From Buddleja alternifolia (lineage: Eukaryota; Streptophyta; Magnoliopsida; Lamiales; Scrophulariaceae), in NCBI GenBank assembly GCA_019426215.1, contig CM033394.1:41600423-41664422 (forward strand): DNA of 64,000 nucleotides, given 5' to 3'. Within the stretch, counting starts at the first letter, position 1. The number at the start of each line of letters is the position of its first letter. The position numbers and the translations under genes were made by a program. Below are positions 11,371 through 22,719 of this stretch, in pieces. Below the pieces are notes generated by a model. The model saw nothing but the letters and a program-made list of their open reading frames with translations. It was not told the DNA's origin and searched no databases.

Positions 11371-12437
11371 CACAATTACCCAATAAACAATTTAGTAGTT
11401 TCTATAGCATTCTTAGGAAGAGTAACCAATAATAGTTTCCCTCAATATAAAATTAATATAGACCGAATAATAGATGGTTTAGCCTCAGTAGGAGTAAAAA
11501 TGATTAAACCTTTAAATATAGATAATAACGATTTAAATGGAGAAGAGTGAGAATTAACCAAACACCTAGAAGAAAATGAGACTATTAAGATTCCAGGAGA
11601 AAGTGTAATGTATACAAATAGTAGAGGTCAAACTTCTATTAGATTTATTAATTATCAAAAACAAGATCCCAAAGAAAACTTAGAAGATTTAGAAGAAAAA
11701 ACTGATAACGAAACTGAAACAAGCTATATGAATATTATAGAAGAAGAAGAAGTTAGAATAACCAGTAGATTTGCAAATTGAGAAATAATATCTGACATAG
11801 AAAGCGAAGAAAAAGAAGAATAGGAAGAAAATATAGAAGAAATAGAAGAAGAGATTAGACAATTAGAGAGTCAGCTCAAAAATGATTATAGGCCAAAAAG
11901 AAAGAATTTTGAGATAAATAATTTAAGAGAATTAGTAGATGAAATGTATTTTGAAGCAATGAATTTAGATATAAATTTAGAATCAGCTGAAAAAAAAATT
12001 TAAACAATATTATAATATTGATTTAGTAGATGATATATGTTCAGGAAAAATAGAATTTGAAAAATTCTTTAAAAATAAGGAAAAAAGTAATAATGACGTA
12101 ACTTTTATGGCAAATAGTCAAGCAAGTACTAGTAGTAATATAGGAAAAAGAACTAGAGTAGAACCAGCTTATAGTGAAGTTCCAACCAGAAATGTAGAAA
12201 TGAGTGGTAGACCAGAATGGAAAAGCCCAACATATGAATACGGATCAGCCCAGCCAAATAAATATATAGGATCAAGACAACCCATAGGAAAAACCATGAG
12301 TGGAACCATGTTAGTAATTGAATTAGGAAGTCCACAAATGTGGTCAGAAGAAGTAAATATATGGGAACAATGTGTAGTAAGACATTGAGAAATAAATAAA
12401 AAGACAGATATGGATATGTTTAACTTCTTAGAGACAT

Positions 12438-13128
12438 GTTTAGGACGGGAAAATTACACTTTTCGTCCCTGAAGTTGAAGCCAAAAACACATTTGGTCCC
12501 TCATGTTTCGGCCTCAACACATTTGGTCCCTCAACTTACAAATTTCGAACAAATGTGGTCTCTGCCGTCAATTTACCGTTAGAACTAACGGAATCCGCAC
12601 TGTTCATCATCTTCCCCAACTCTAAAATCCGATTTCAAACTTTAAATTATGATATTTCACTCATTTCAAGTCCATTTTTAACGAATCTTATATGGTTAGA
12701 ATCGTCTCAATGAGTAGAATCCATCCATGTAAGTTTTGTCCCAAAATACGCTGATTCTATTGACCCGAACCGCACAAATTCGAAAAAATCCATTTTTTGA
12801 ATCAGCCTATTTTGGGACAAAACTTACATGGATGGATTCTACTCATTGATACGATTCTAACCATATAAGATTCGTTAAAAATGGACTTGAAATGAGTGAG
12901 ATATCATAATTTAAAGTTTGAAATCGGATTTTAAAGTTGGGTTAGTTGGAGAAGATGATGAACAGTGCAAATTTCATTAGTTCTAACGGTAAATTGACGG
13001 CAGGGACCACATTTGTTCAAAATTTGTAAGTTGAGGGACCAAATGTGTTGAGGTTGAAACATGAGGGACCAAATGTGTTTTTGGCTACAACTTCAGGGAC
13101 GAAAACTGTAATTTTCCCTGTTTAGGAC
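12438..13128. mobile_element. Mutator-like foldback transposon with 9-bp target duplication
   Basis: The element body is 12447-13119 (673 bp). Perfect 9-bp duplications GTTTAGGAC flank it at 12438-12446 and 13120-13128. The two arms (about 330 bp each) are nearly perfect inverted copies, beginning GGGAAAATTACACTTTTCG on the left and AGGGAAAATTACAGTTTTCG on the opposite strand at the right. It has no coding sequence. A 9-bp duplication and long inverted arms are typical of Mutator-like elements. It sits inside the viral coat-protein region, so it landed after viral integration. Confidence 0.9.
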
Positions 13129-16100
13129 CTACAACATTATCTATTTGGCAAAGTAAGAAGAAAAAGGATCCTAATAGAATTAAAGAAATAAAAGCCTTAG
13201 GAAATAATCCTTATAATTTTACTAGTTTTATTAGAACTTTAATAATAGGAATAGATCCGGGAAGAGAAAATACATTCATACAAGATACGGCACTTAGAAA
13301 TCTTGAACAACTTACTATAACCGATATGAAATATATTATACCTTTTAGTCAGGATTTTACAAGATTAATAGGAGAAACTAATAAAGCATTTGATGAAGAA
13401 TTATGTAATAGATATTTTACTAAATTACCACAAGATTTAGGAAAAAGAATACATGAAGAATGGGTAAAAAATAATGGTAATCTTACAAGATTAGGTATAG
13501 GACCTAGAGTACAATATACTTTCTTTAAACTTCAAGAATGGTGTAAAGAAGAATTTATTAGAGAACAAATTAGAAAACAATCTTATGAGTTTTGTAGAAA
13601 AGCTATATACACGCCACAACAATATGGACAGAAGAATTACTTTAAGCCAAAACAAAAAATATTAAGAAAATCAAATAAACCAAAATCTATTTTTAGACAA
13701 TATAGACAAGGAAGAAAACCCCCTAATTATGTTAAAAAGCCATTAACTTGAAAATGCACTTGTTATAATTGTGGAGATCCTAAACATTTAGCTAATAGAT
13801 GTCCGAAAAGACAATTTAATATGGAAAAGGCAGCTATAGCAGAACAATTAGATGAAGATGTAGTAAGTATAGATGGTAATGAAAGTATATTTAGTATAGT
13901 AAGTGAAGGATCAGAAATACCAAATATAATAGAATATACATATATGAATACTTCATGTGAACATAAATATATAAATGGAAAAGGAACTATGAGTATAGCT
14001 TGTAGTATTTGTTGATTATATCCTGATATGCATTTAAGATATCAGTGCAATATATGTTTTGACAAAATTTGTTTTATTTGTGCTAAAGACGCATATAATA
14101 TAGAAATAGATGTATCTCCTAAACCTAGTAAAAAACTAGAGATGATAGAAATTCTAAGTCATAAAGTGAAAAATTTAGACTTAAGAATACAAATATTAGA
14201 ATTAAAATTAAAAAATAATGAAAATATAAGCGGTAATCAAAATAAAGGAAAATGTATAGTTATAGAAGAAATTGATGAACCTAACCAACAACTAGAAGAA
14301 ACCCATTTACAAAATACAGCGTATGAACCTCAAATACAGGTACCCTATACTAGTAGTTTAATACTTTTAGATTGTCGAATATGGTGTAATCAAGAAAAAT
14401 ATATTGAAACTAAAGTCATTTTAGATACAGGAAGTACAAAAAGCATGCTTAGCTCTAGTCTTGTTCCAAAAGAATTTGAAGCACAATTAAGTTATACTGT
14501 TACTAGTAAAACTGCAGAAAATAGACTAATGAAAATAACAAAAGAGTTAATTAACGTAGGAATACAATTTAAAATTTTTTCAGGAAATTATAGTAGCAAA
14601 TATATATTAGGACAAGTACTTATAGCGCCAGATAACATAAAAAGCCATGAATTCCATTTAGGGTTAAACTTTATTTGTGCATTAAATGGAAGTATATTAG
14701 TGGGAAAAAATTATATTACTATTAGCAAACATAATTATATAGTTCCAACAAATAGATATATTAAACAATCAGAGTTGACTGCAAAGCGTGGTGGACATGG
14801 TAATAATGATTTAGATTTTTTCAAAAAATTAGAACAAAATAATATAGAATCTGAAACCATAGATATCCTATTAGATGAAGAAATTAGAGATATAGGAAAG
14901 GGATTAGAAATGTTAAACCTAGAAAATGAAAGAATTCTGCATAAATTAGGAGATGATTTGGCAAAAAATAAAGTAAAATATACTTTTAAACTAAATATCT
15001 TAAACCCCGATATAGTAATAAGAACAGCAACTATAGAATATACTCCTGAAGATATAATTCAAAACATAAATAAAAGAAATGTTAGAAATTTGTATTATAA
15101 GAAGAAGTGATAGTCCACATAGATTAGCATCTTTTATAGTAAGAAATAATGTAGAAATAAAAAGAGGAAAACCTAGAATATTGTATAATTATAAGAGACT
15201 TAATGATAATACAGAAGATAATGTTTATAGAATACCGAATAAAGATGAATTAATTAATCTAATACAAAATAAAAAGATATTTTCAAAATTTGATCTAAAG
15301 AGCGGTTATAATCAAATTAAAATGGTAGAAGAAGATAAAAAATGGACAGCTTTCAGTTGTAGTGAAGGACATTTCGAGTGGAATGTTCTATCTTTTGGTT
15401 TAAAAAATGCTCCAACAATATTTCAAAGATTTATCGATAGTATATTTAAACATTTAGATTTCTGTTTAGTATATATAGATGACATTTTAGTAGCTTCTGA
15501 AAATATTAAACAACATCAAGATCATTTAAAACAAGTGTTTAATTTAATAGAAGAAAATGGAATAGTAGTGTCTAAAAAGAAAATGGAACTTTTTAAGAGA
15601 AAAATAAGTTTTTTAGGATTGGAAATAGGAAATGGATAGATTAAATTACAACCTCATATATCTCAAAAGATTTTAGATTTTCCCAATAAACTAGAAAACT
15701 TAAAACAGATACAAGCATTTCTAAGAATTTTGAATTACTCTAGAAAATTCATTCCTAAACTTAGTAAATTAGTCGGACCATTATATAAGAAAACCGAAAA
15801 ATCAGGTCAAAGACATTTTAATCAGGAAGATATTAACCTAGTCAGAAAAATTAAGGAAATTGTTAAAGATTTAAAACCTTTAGAATTACCTTTAAGTACT
15901 AATTATGTCATAATAGAGTAGATAGCTCTATAGAAGGATGGGGAGCAATATTAAAATGTAAACCTCATAAATTTTCTCCAAAAAGTGAAGAAAAAATCCC
16001 AGCTTATTCCAGTGGTAACTTTAATAAAACCGGAAGTAATTGGACCAATCTAGATTATGAAATAGCAGGAATAGTTAAAGCAATAGACCATTTTAGACTA

Positions 16101-16321
16101 TATTTAAATAAACCTTTTACAAATAGAACAGATTGTGAAGTTGTGGTTAGATTCATAAAAAATGAAAATTCTAAAAAACAAAATAATAAAAGATGGTTAA
16201 ATTTTAGAAATGCAATAGAAGGTAATGGATATAAAGTAGAATTTGAACATATTAAAGGATCAAACAATAGTATAGCAGATTTATTAAGCAGACAATTAAC
16301 TCTAATTTTGGGTAACAGATC

Positions 16322-17935
16322 ATGGCTTCCAACGACCAAGACAACCAACAAATATGACCTCCCTCTGCAGCTCTAATACCATTCAACCAAATAGTCTGAA
16401 GACCAGCTTTCAGGCCTACCTTTCAGCAAAATATTCAGAATAGACCAGCCTTTGCAATTGAAACACAATTCTTTAATCCAGCCACTCAGAATGTTTTTAA
16501 AACCTTTGGCAAAATAGCACTTCCAATTAGACATGCTTTCAGACCCCCAAAAGATACTCCCTATATTAAAGAAGATCAAAGCATTCTACTAAATGCACTA
16601 TGGGAAGTCAATTCACCATCCAACAAATTATCAGCGTTAAACGCACTCTGCTATTATTTCGAGAAAGAAAACAAAAATTTTCCAGCAGAAGAAGCCGCGG
16701 TATATCTAGTTATTAGAGGACATCCCGTTGGAATTTTTACTGACTATCAAATGGCGTTACAGAGCATTCAGAAGGTAGCAAAAGGACACTTGGAGCCCTT
16801 TAAACAGTTTCATGAAGCAATAGCAGCAACGAAGAGACTTTTAGGCCTAAACTTTTACATCCAACCCAATGCCGAAAATACAAAGCCCAAAATACTTTCA
16901 AAGGGGAAGTAGCCTATAAGCCCAGATGTAGAATCACTCGAAGAAGATCTTAAAACCATAACAAATCGCTTTACCAACCTTGAGAAATTCTATCAAGACC
17001 TATTAGTCCAACATCAAAATTTATCAGCCCATTTAACAAACCCAAGACAAATAGATGTCCCCAAAACAATCAAGGATAAATGCTACTAATTCTTATCAGT
17101 CCGAACCTTTTATTATCCCTGTCACACAGTTTTAGCCTTACCAGAAGTAATACAGTCCATAATTTGGCAGAAAGCAGAAGATATTTTTTATGCAAGAATG
17201 CTAAAAGTAGCTCAAATCCTCATCACTCAGCAAATAGAAGGAATAAAACCCTTAACACATTTATTGCAATGGAAAGGAGAGCCTATTCGCCATGAGGAAA
17301 TGTTAAAATTTTATACAGTCAAGTATTCTTCATGGCTTAATGTTCACATTGACGCTACACTCTTCAAAGAAGGATGGATAGATGATCAGTTTATCAGCAT
17401 ACGACAACTACTAAGCTTCGGTTTTGTGGGAAAAATATTTATGTCAAATCCAGAACAAGTAACACATTTAGGCAGACAAATTTCAGAAACAGTCAATTTT
17501 TCGTTCAGCCAAGCAGCTTTCAATCTCCGTTTAGACGTATCATCATTACCTTCAGTTTGGAATACTACAGGGGTAGAAATAGGACATTCATTTATTTCAA
17601 TAACCGAGAATTATGAAAAGTGGGAACCAATGTCAAAATTGTGGAATTTCCCTGAAGCCATTAATCCATTAGCAAACATAGAAGAGCTCAAATTAGGTTT
17701 GGAAATACGGAGGAAAATGCAGCGACATTACATGATGCCCAATTCAGATTCGGACCTCAATCTTATTTTCCAAGCACCTCATCATAGCATATTTATTCTG
17801 GCAAAAACCAAATGCAAGCATCGCATTACAACATTAGGAAAAAGAGCAATGACAAGCACGGAGTATCAGCCAATGTATGATCTAAATTTCGAGTATAATC
17901 CAGATCTAGAAGGAACCAGCCGAGATGCATACTAG
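16322..17935 (+). pseudogene. Endogenous pararetrovirus ORF4 with viroplasmin-like domain, decayed
   Basis: The frame starts at an ATG at 16322, overlapping the end of ORF3 by 55 bases in another frame, and ends at TAG 17933-17935 (538 codons). Internal stops: TGA at 16355, a second TGA near 16397, TAG near 16912 and TAA near 17087. Residues around 130-180 fit the caulimovirus viroplasmin/transactivator pattern: a YLVIRG..VGIF strand, then a spacer and PFKQFHEA. The C-terminal 245 codons (17198-17935) are open and match nothing I recognise. In caulimo-, soymo-, cavemo-, solendo- and petuviruses this domain marks the inclusion-body protein. Badnaviruses lack it. Confidence 0.6.
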
Positions 17936-18260
17936 AAGACAAAGATTCAAAGGTTTCAGCAATAATTCATTATCTACAGCAACAAGGAGCAATAAATCAG
18001 TAGAAAAAATTTCATCACTCAGACAAAGCATTAAATTAGGAAGCACCAATTATTGTACTTTTACTGTTTATTTTATTTTGGCCGCATGTGGCATTATTGG
18101 TAGTTACTATTCATCTTTGCCACCTTTGGCATAGATTTTTACTGTTTGAGCACTGTTTGTAGTACAATAATTGCAGACGTTGTATAGCCTTACCTGCAAC
18201 CTGTTTTGGAATCCAAATTTGGATTTCATTTTGTTGTAATTTTCTTTCATGTCTGGAGCC

Positions 18261-18268
18261 TATATAAG
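18261..18268 (+). promoter_or_regulatory. Pararetrovirus TATA box
   Basis: TATATAAG lies 326 bases after the ORF4 stop in the large intergenic region, as expected for the pregenomic RNA promoter of caulimovirids. The start site would be near 18290. Activity is not known. Confidence 0.75.
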
Positions 18269-18356
18269 GACTCCTCCTCTCATTGTAAAAACTTGCACCT
18301 TAACATTCTCCAACCCACACTTCTTGGTTGCTAGAGAATCTCTCATCCTTTCTTGT

Positions 18357-18362
18357 AATAAA
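18357..18362 (+). terminator. Pararetrovirus poly(A) signal
   Basis: AATAAA lies about 65-70 bases after the predicted start site. In pararetroviruses the signal lies downstream of the start site and is bypassed on the first pass, giving a terminally redundant RNA. The arrangement here matches that. Confidence 0.65.
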
Positions 18363-18744
18363 ATATCTACTTTGTGTGCAAAAATCTCTTGTAAGTTTTT
18401 ATGCTTTATTAATATGCATAATGAGTAGTTTACCCCTAGGGATGAGATTCCCCTACTATTTAAAAATGTTATAACTCTCTCATGGTCAAAAAATATAAAA
18501 AGATTAAAAAATCAAAAACCCAAAAACATTAAAAATGCTTGAAAACCAAATAAAAAAATAAAAAATGATGATGAACAGTAATAACATTCCACCCTTTCAT
18601 CGTCTCAAAAATATGTTTCCGTTGTACAAATTATTGTTTTCAATAATCTCTGATACTGCTTTGGGAAGATTTTATTTACCGTCTCGGTGTTACCGGTCGG
18701 GAGACAAAATGCACGGGATAATTCCCCCCAACGTGCAAGCAATC

Positions 18745-18756
18745 TGGTATCAGAGC
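18745..18756 (+). other. Pararetrovirus tRNA-Met primer-binding site
   Basis: TGGTATCAGAGC is complementary to the 3' end of plant initiator tRNA-Met. It lies about 480 bases after the TATA box, at the end of a leader. In caulimovirids this site marks position 1 of the genome. Confidence 0.8.
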
Positions 18757-18980
18757 TTGAGTATTCTGAGTATGCTCTGTGGTCGCAATTTAATCTGATC
18801 TTCCACATCAGAAAGATTTTCTCAAGCTATTATCATAACAGTGTTCTTGAGTTTAAATTATTAAATAAGTTAAGAATATATTTTGAAATTCAAAAGGGTA
18901 AAATAGGTGCTTTACTCCAGATCCAACATAAGTCTTTGATTATGAAGCAACCGGATTTACGAAGCAACCCTCTTACATGA
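18757..18980 (+). other. Sequence beyond the pararetrovirus primer site
   Basis: An open frame running through the primer site (18687-18980) continues after it as ordinary coding-like sequence (ALWSQFNLIFHIRKIF). If viral, it is the start of the next genome unit, implying a terminally redundant or circularly permuted insert. It is not obviously the same as the ORF1 relic at 9097. Its identity is unresolved. Confidence 0.35.
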
Positions 18981-19811
18981 GAATTTTGGAATAGAATGCT
19001 TAACTTGTTAAATGATAAGAATTTGGCAATACTGTTCATTTTTATTTAAATTCGTATGCTTTTGTAAAATTTTATTTTATAAGGACCAAAGTTAAAAGTC
19101 TCCAAAAATTACTGGACCCATGTGCAAGTAAAAGAAAGTGGTCAGGTACTATGCTACAATACGAGTTGCTATTACCTTAAAGGGATTGCAAAAAGTTGCT
19201 ATTTGCCTAAATGTCCCGTATTGGTATGTATGTATGTATGAAATATATCTTGAAAATTAAGTTAGGGTTAGTATATATGTGTATATATAGAGGGTAACCA
19301 GTAGAGTTTCAATAAGAGGCTTTTTCGTAAGGAATCGAGTTGAGTTGAGTTAAAATGCATGTTCAGAGTATATATCTAGCTAGCTAACAATTAGATATTG
19401 AGCTGTTTCGTGGCAATTGTACCACAGCCGTTAATTAGATATCATTGTCCTAAGCTAGCTGCGTAGTTCAATGTCCCATTATTTCCTAGGATTCCTAGTT
19501 GAGTTCAAATGCTACTTAGCTAATTCAACTGTGGTAATTAAAACATTCCCTCGAGTATTTAGCTGAATTAATTAGCTAACATTATAATTAGATAAGATGA
19601 ATGTTGTTTACTTGATGGGAAATTTCCTACCACCGTTAACTTTGTTGGAGATCTCCTTTTCTTTTCCATTTTTCTTTCAATTTTGCACTTCCTACCACAC
19701 GTCACGAAAATGATGTTCACTATTTTACTTTTATCTGCCTCAAAATATTCCTTCCTTTTTGATAAAAGAGTGTATTTATTGCATTGTTTGACTTTATTGC
19801 ACTTGATTTGG
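18981..19811. other. Intergenic, no gene recognised
   Basis: AT-rich DNA with no recognisable domain. A short ATGT tetranucleotide run lies at about 19225-19240. Frames at 19568-19895 lack any known motif. Confidence 0.5.
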
Positions 19812-20070
19812 GGAAATTGCATTTTTTATCCCGTGATTTTGCTGTATTTCAATTTTGATCCCATTCGTTGCAAAATCTCACATTTAATCCGATAACTTTG
19901 GAAACATCTCGCATTTAGTCTTAACCAAAACTTTCATCCAAAATTTAACTGTCAAAGTCAAATACTCCGTTAGTTAACATTTTTGGACGGTTTTTTGGGA
20001 AGAATTTGTGCCTAAATGGACTCACATGCGGATTTTATTCAATATTATGGTGTTTGATCCATTCATAATA
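19812..20070. repeat. Mutator-like end fragment
   Basis: GGGGAAATTGCATTTTTTATC and the following 'GTCCC/ATAACTTT/CTCCGTTAGT' modules match the left arm of the foldback family at 5310 and 23170. No right arm is present. Confidence 0.55.
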
Positions 20071-20164
20071 TATACAAAATATAATATAAATATTAAAAAT
20101 ATTTAGAAATATCCAAAAAAGATATAAAAATCATTAAGTAAATATAAAAAAATTATTAAATAAG

Positions 20165-20878
20165 CGGTAAAAATCATTACCCACCCGAACTTTGCATGTT
20201 TTTACACCTATTTTTCGTTACACTTTTTTATCTCAACTTCACGGGTTTTACACTTTCCTATCTTTAGCATATTACGGCCAAATATTCCATCGATATTTCA
20301 GCACATATGGTGGAGTTAAATAAAAAAGTACAAAGTTAATTTGGATAAAAAAGTGTAAATAAAAAACAGTTTAGATAAAAAAAAGTAAGTGTAAAAAAAA
20401 GTTGTTTAAACTCCACTCCGGCGGAATATCCCACCTAAATTTGCTAATAGAACAAATTGCAACATTGGTACACTATGTTGGCATGTACGTTTTTTTAGTA
20501 TTTTAAGTTGGTCTACTGGCAATTTGGGTACATTAACTTGCAAAAATCGGCAATTTTGGCACAAATTGGCCGGAAAATTTGGGGATTTTGAACGAAATTG
20601 GAGATTTCGACTAAAATTTGGAGATTTCGACTAAAATTGAGAATTTTGATTGAATTGGAGTTATTTTTTTAAATAAATTTAATTTCTAAAATAAATTACT
20701 TATTTAATATATTATTTTATAAATTAAATAAAAAGAGAAAAGGAAAAAAAAAAAGGTGAGGGTGGGGAACAGTGTCATCTTCCACACCCCCACCCCATCC
20801 TCACGCACACAGACACAGTCCACACACACACAATCAACACACACATATATATATCACACACAGTCCACACACACACAA

Positions 20879-20915
<37 letters not shown>

Positions 20916-21495
20916 TATATATATATATACACACACACATATATCTATATACACATATATGTGACTGTGTGTGTGTAAGGACTGTGTGTTTGTGTGTAAT
21001 TGTGTGTGTGCTTGAGGGTAGGGTGGGGTGGGGAAAACGACATTGTTCCCCACCCCCACTTTTCATTTTTTTTTCTTTCCCTTTTTTTTTATTTAATTTA
21101 TAAAATAATTTCAAATTGGATAAAATTGGGGATTGAGGGTAATTTGGTAAAAAAATAACTCCAATTCAATCAAAATTCTCAATTTAGTCAAAATCCCCAA
21201 TTTCGATCAAAATCCCCAAATTTTGATCAAAATCCCCAAATTTTCTTGCCAATTTCAAAATTTCCGGCCAATTTGTACCAAAATTGCTGATTTTTGCAAG
21301 TTAATGTACCCAAATTACCAGTAGGCCAACTTAAAGTACTAAAAAAACGTACAAGCCAACATAGTGTACCAATGTTGCAATTAGATAGGAAATGGTAAAA
21401 CCTGTGGAGTTGAGATAAAAAGAGGATAACGAAAAATAGTTTAGATAAAAAAGTGTAAAAACACGCAAATTTCGGGTGGATTATTTTATTTTTAC
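20165..21495. mobile_element. Large foldback element with microsatellite core
   Basis: Two arms of roughly 450-600 bp are inverted copies: CCACCCGAACTTTGCATGTT on the left pairs with CCACCCGAAATTTGCGTGTT read on the opposite strand at the right, and both continue through matching 'TTGCAACATTGGTACACTATG' regions. The left arm has about 190 extra bases (about 20268-20450). The core (20756-21060) is TA, CA and GT repeats flanked by C-rich and G-rich tracts. There is no transposase. Superfamily is unassigned; no target duplication was found. Confidence 0.8.
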
Positions 21496-21549
21496 CCCTT
21501 TAAATAAATTTAAATTATCTTTTGAATCTGAAAACTATACATTTTTACT

Positions 21550-21783
21550 CTAATTTTTTAATTTGAACAAAATTATTTTATTGAAAAAAATAAAAAGTAT
21601 ATTATTTAGATTATACAATAAATTTAGACAAATATCCTTTTGTAGCTTATTTTTTTTCTTTTTCTTTTTGAAAGATCCAGATGAAGTGACTGTTGTGTTT
21701 TTGAAAAAAATTCCATAATGTAATTTTGAATTATGGCCAAGCGTCAAGGCCGCGCTTGACCATTCGAGCTAGGAAACATGTTC
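21550..21783. other. Spacer
   Basis: AT-rich spacer between two foldback elements. Open frames here are low-complexity and unrecognised. Confidence 0.4.
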
Positions 21784-21789
21784 TATTAA

Positions 21790-22660
21790 GATTGCAACCC
21801 AAAATTTGGTCATATCTTTGCCCGAGTACACTTTTGGTCCCCTTTGTTATTGAAATCTCAATTTACATCGTATAACTTTCAAAAAATCTCAATTTTGGTC
21901 TTGCCGTCAAGTTCTTAGCGCCGAAAATCATGTGACCAGTCTGTGCATCATTAGTCAACTGACTTTGGAGGTTTGGGACAAAAAATCCCCGCTTGATAGG
22001 CACGTAAGGTATGCTGAATAGAAACATTGTGGCAATGTATATAACTTGTGTATGAGTGAATTTATGCACAAATTCTCCCCAAAAAATGCAATATTCCCTA
22101 ACCTAAAATTTTCAAAATCAAACATCAATTTATAGCACAAATTGAACGATTTCATTAAGGTTGCAGTAATTTGAAGATGTCATGGAAATCAAAATTTGCA
22201 ACAATTTGAACAATTGTGTCCAACAAAGAAGGTGTCAACAACAATTATAACAAAGAAGGTAAAGCATAAACCAAAATAGCTATATGAAAATGCCGTGGAA
22301 GGCACAATTATAACAAAGAAGGTAAAGCATAAACCAAAATAGCTATATGAAAATGCCGTGGAAGGCTTAATTTTGACGAAAGTGACCTCCAACCACCCAA
22401 AATCTATTTCTCATGCTTGTAATAAGATTTTTCAGCATATTTTCTCTATTAAAAAACATATGCCAACAATTTCCCCAAAGTTAGTTGACAAATGGCGCAC
22501 ACACGAGTCACATGGCTTTAATTTTGGCGTTAAAAACTTGACGATAGGACCAAAAATGAGATTTTTTGACTGTTGTGGGATGTAAATTGAGAATAACGTA
22601 ACAAATGAGACCAAATCTAGAATCGGACAAAGATAGAAGACTAAAATGCAATTTTCCCAA
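21790..22660. mobile_element. Mutator-like foldback relic with internal tandem repeat
   Basis: The left arm (about 21790-21980) and right arm (about 22470-22660) are imperfect inverted copies, sharing TGTCAACTAACTTTGG-like and CATGTGAC words. The right end reads GGGAAAATTGCATTTTAGTC on the opposite strand. A 63-bp unit is repeated twice in tandem at 22241-22366. No coding sequence was seen. Confidence 0.6.
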
Positions 22661-22719
22661 AAAGTTAATAGTCTTTCCCACTACTATACTTTGACTTGTC
22701 AAATTTTAATACCAGCAAA

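Larger units (their letters stand above)
10182..16376 (+). pseudogene. Endogenous pararetrovirus ORF3 polyprotein (movement-coat-protease-RT-RNase H), decayed
   Basis: Domains in order: a 30K-type movement protein (10182-10829, resuming at about 11370), a coat-protein region (12107-12446 and 13129-13750), a CCHC zinc knuckle CX2CX4HX4C (13761-13802), a second Cys cluster C-X2-C-X11-C-X2-C-X4-C-X2-C (14001-14081), an aspartic protease with DTGS (14424-14435), a reverse transcriptase with YIDD (15472-15483), and RNase H (15918-16330). Breaks: TGA at 10827, 11548, 11779, 12386, 13749 and 14013; TAG at 11821, 15637 and 15919; frameshifts near 11990-12000 (A-rich run), 15080-15110 and 15917. Two insertions interrupt it, an LTR fragment at about 10925-11370 and a foldback transposon at 12447-13119. 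It is non-functional as it stands. The host strand is strongly A-rich, unlike neighbouring host exons. Family assignment (Caulimoviridae) is firm from RT plus movement protein; the second Cys cluster is the badnavirus-type spacing. Confidence 0.88.

Noticed and set aside
18745..18756. Possible tRNA gene at TGGTATCAGAGC (also 59580 and 50696)
   Set aside because: These 12-base matches are primer-binding sites; no tRNA fold surrounds them.
20756..21114. Overlapping frames on both strands, rich in Thr/His or Cys/Val
   Set aside because: They are translations of CA/GT and TA microsatellite inside a foldback element.
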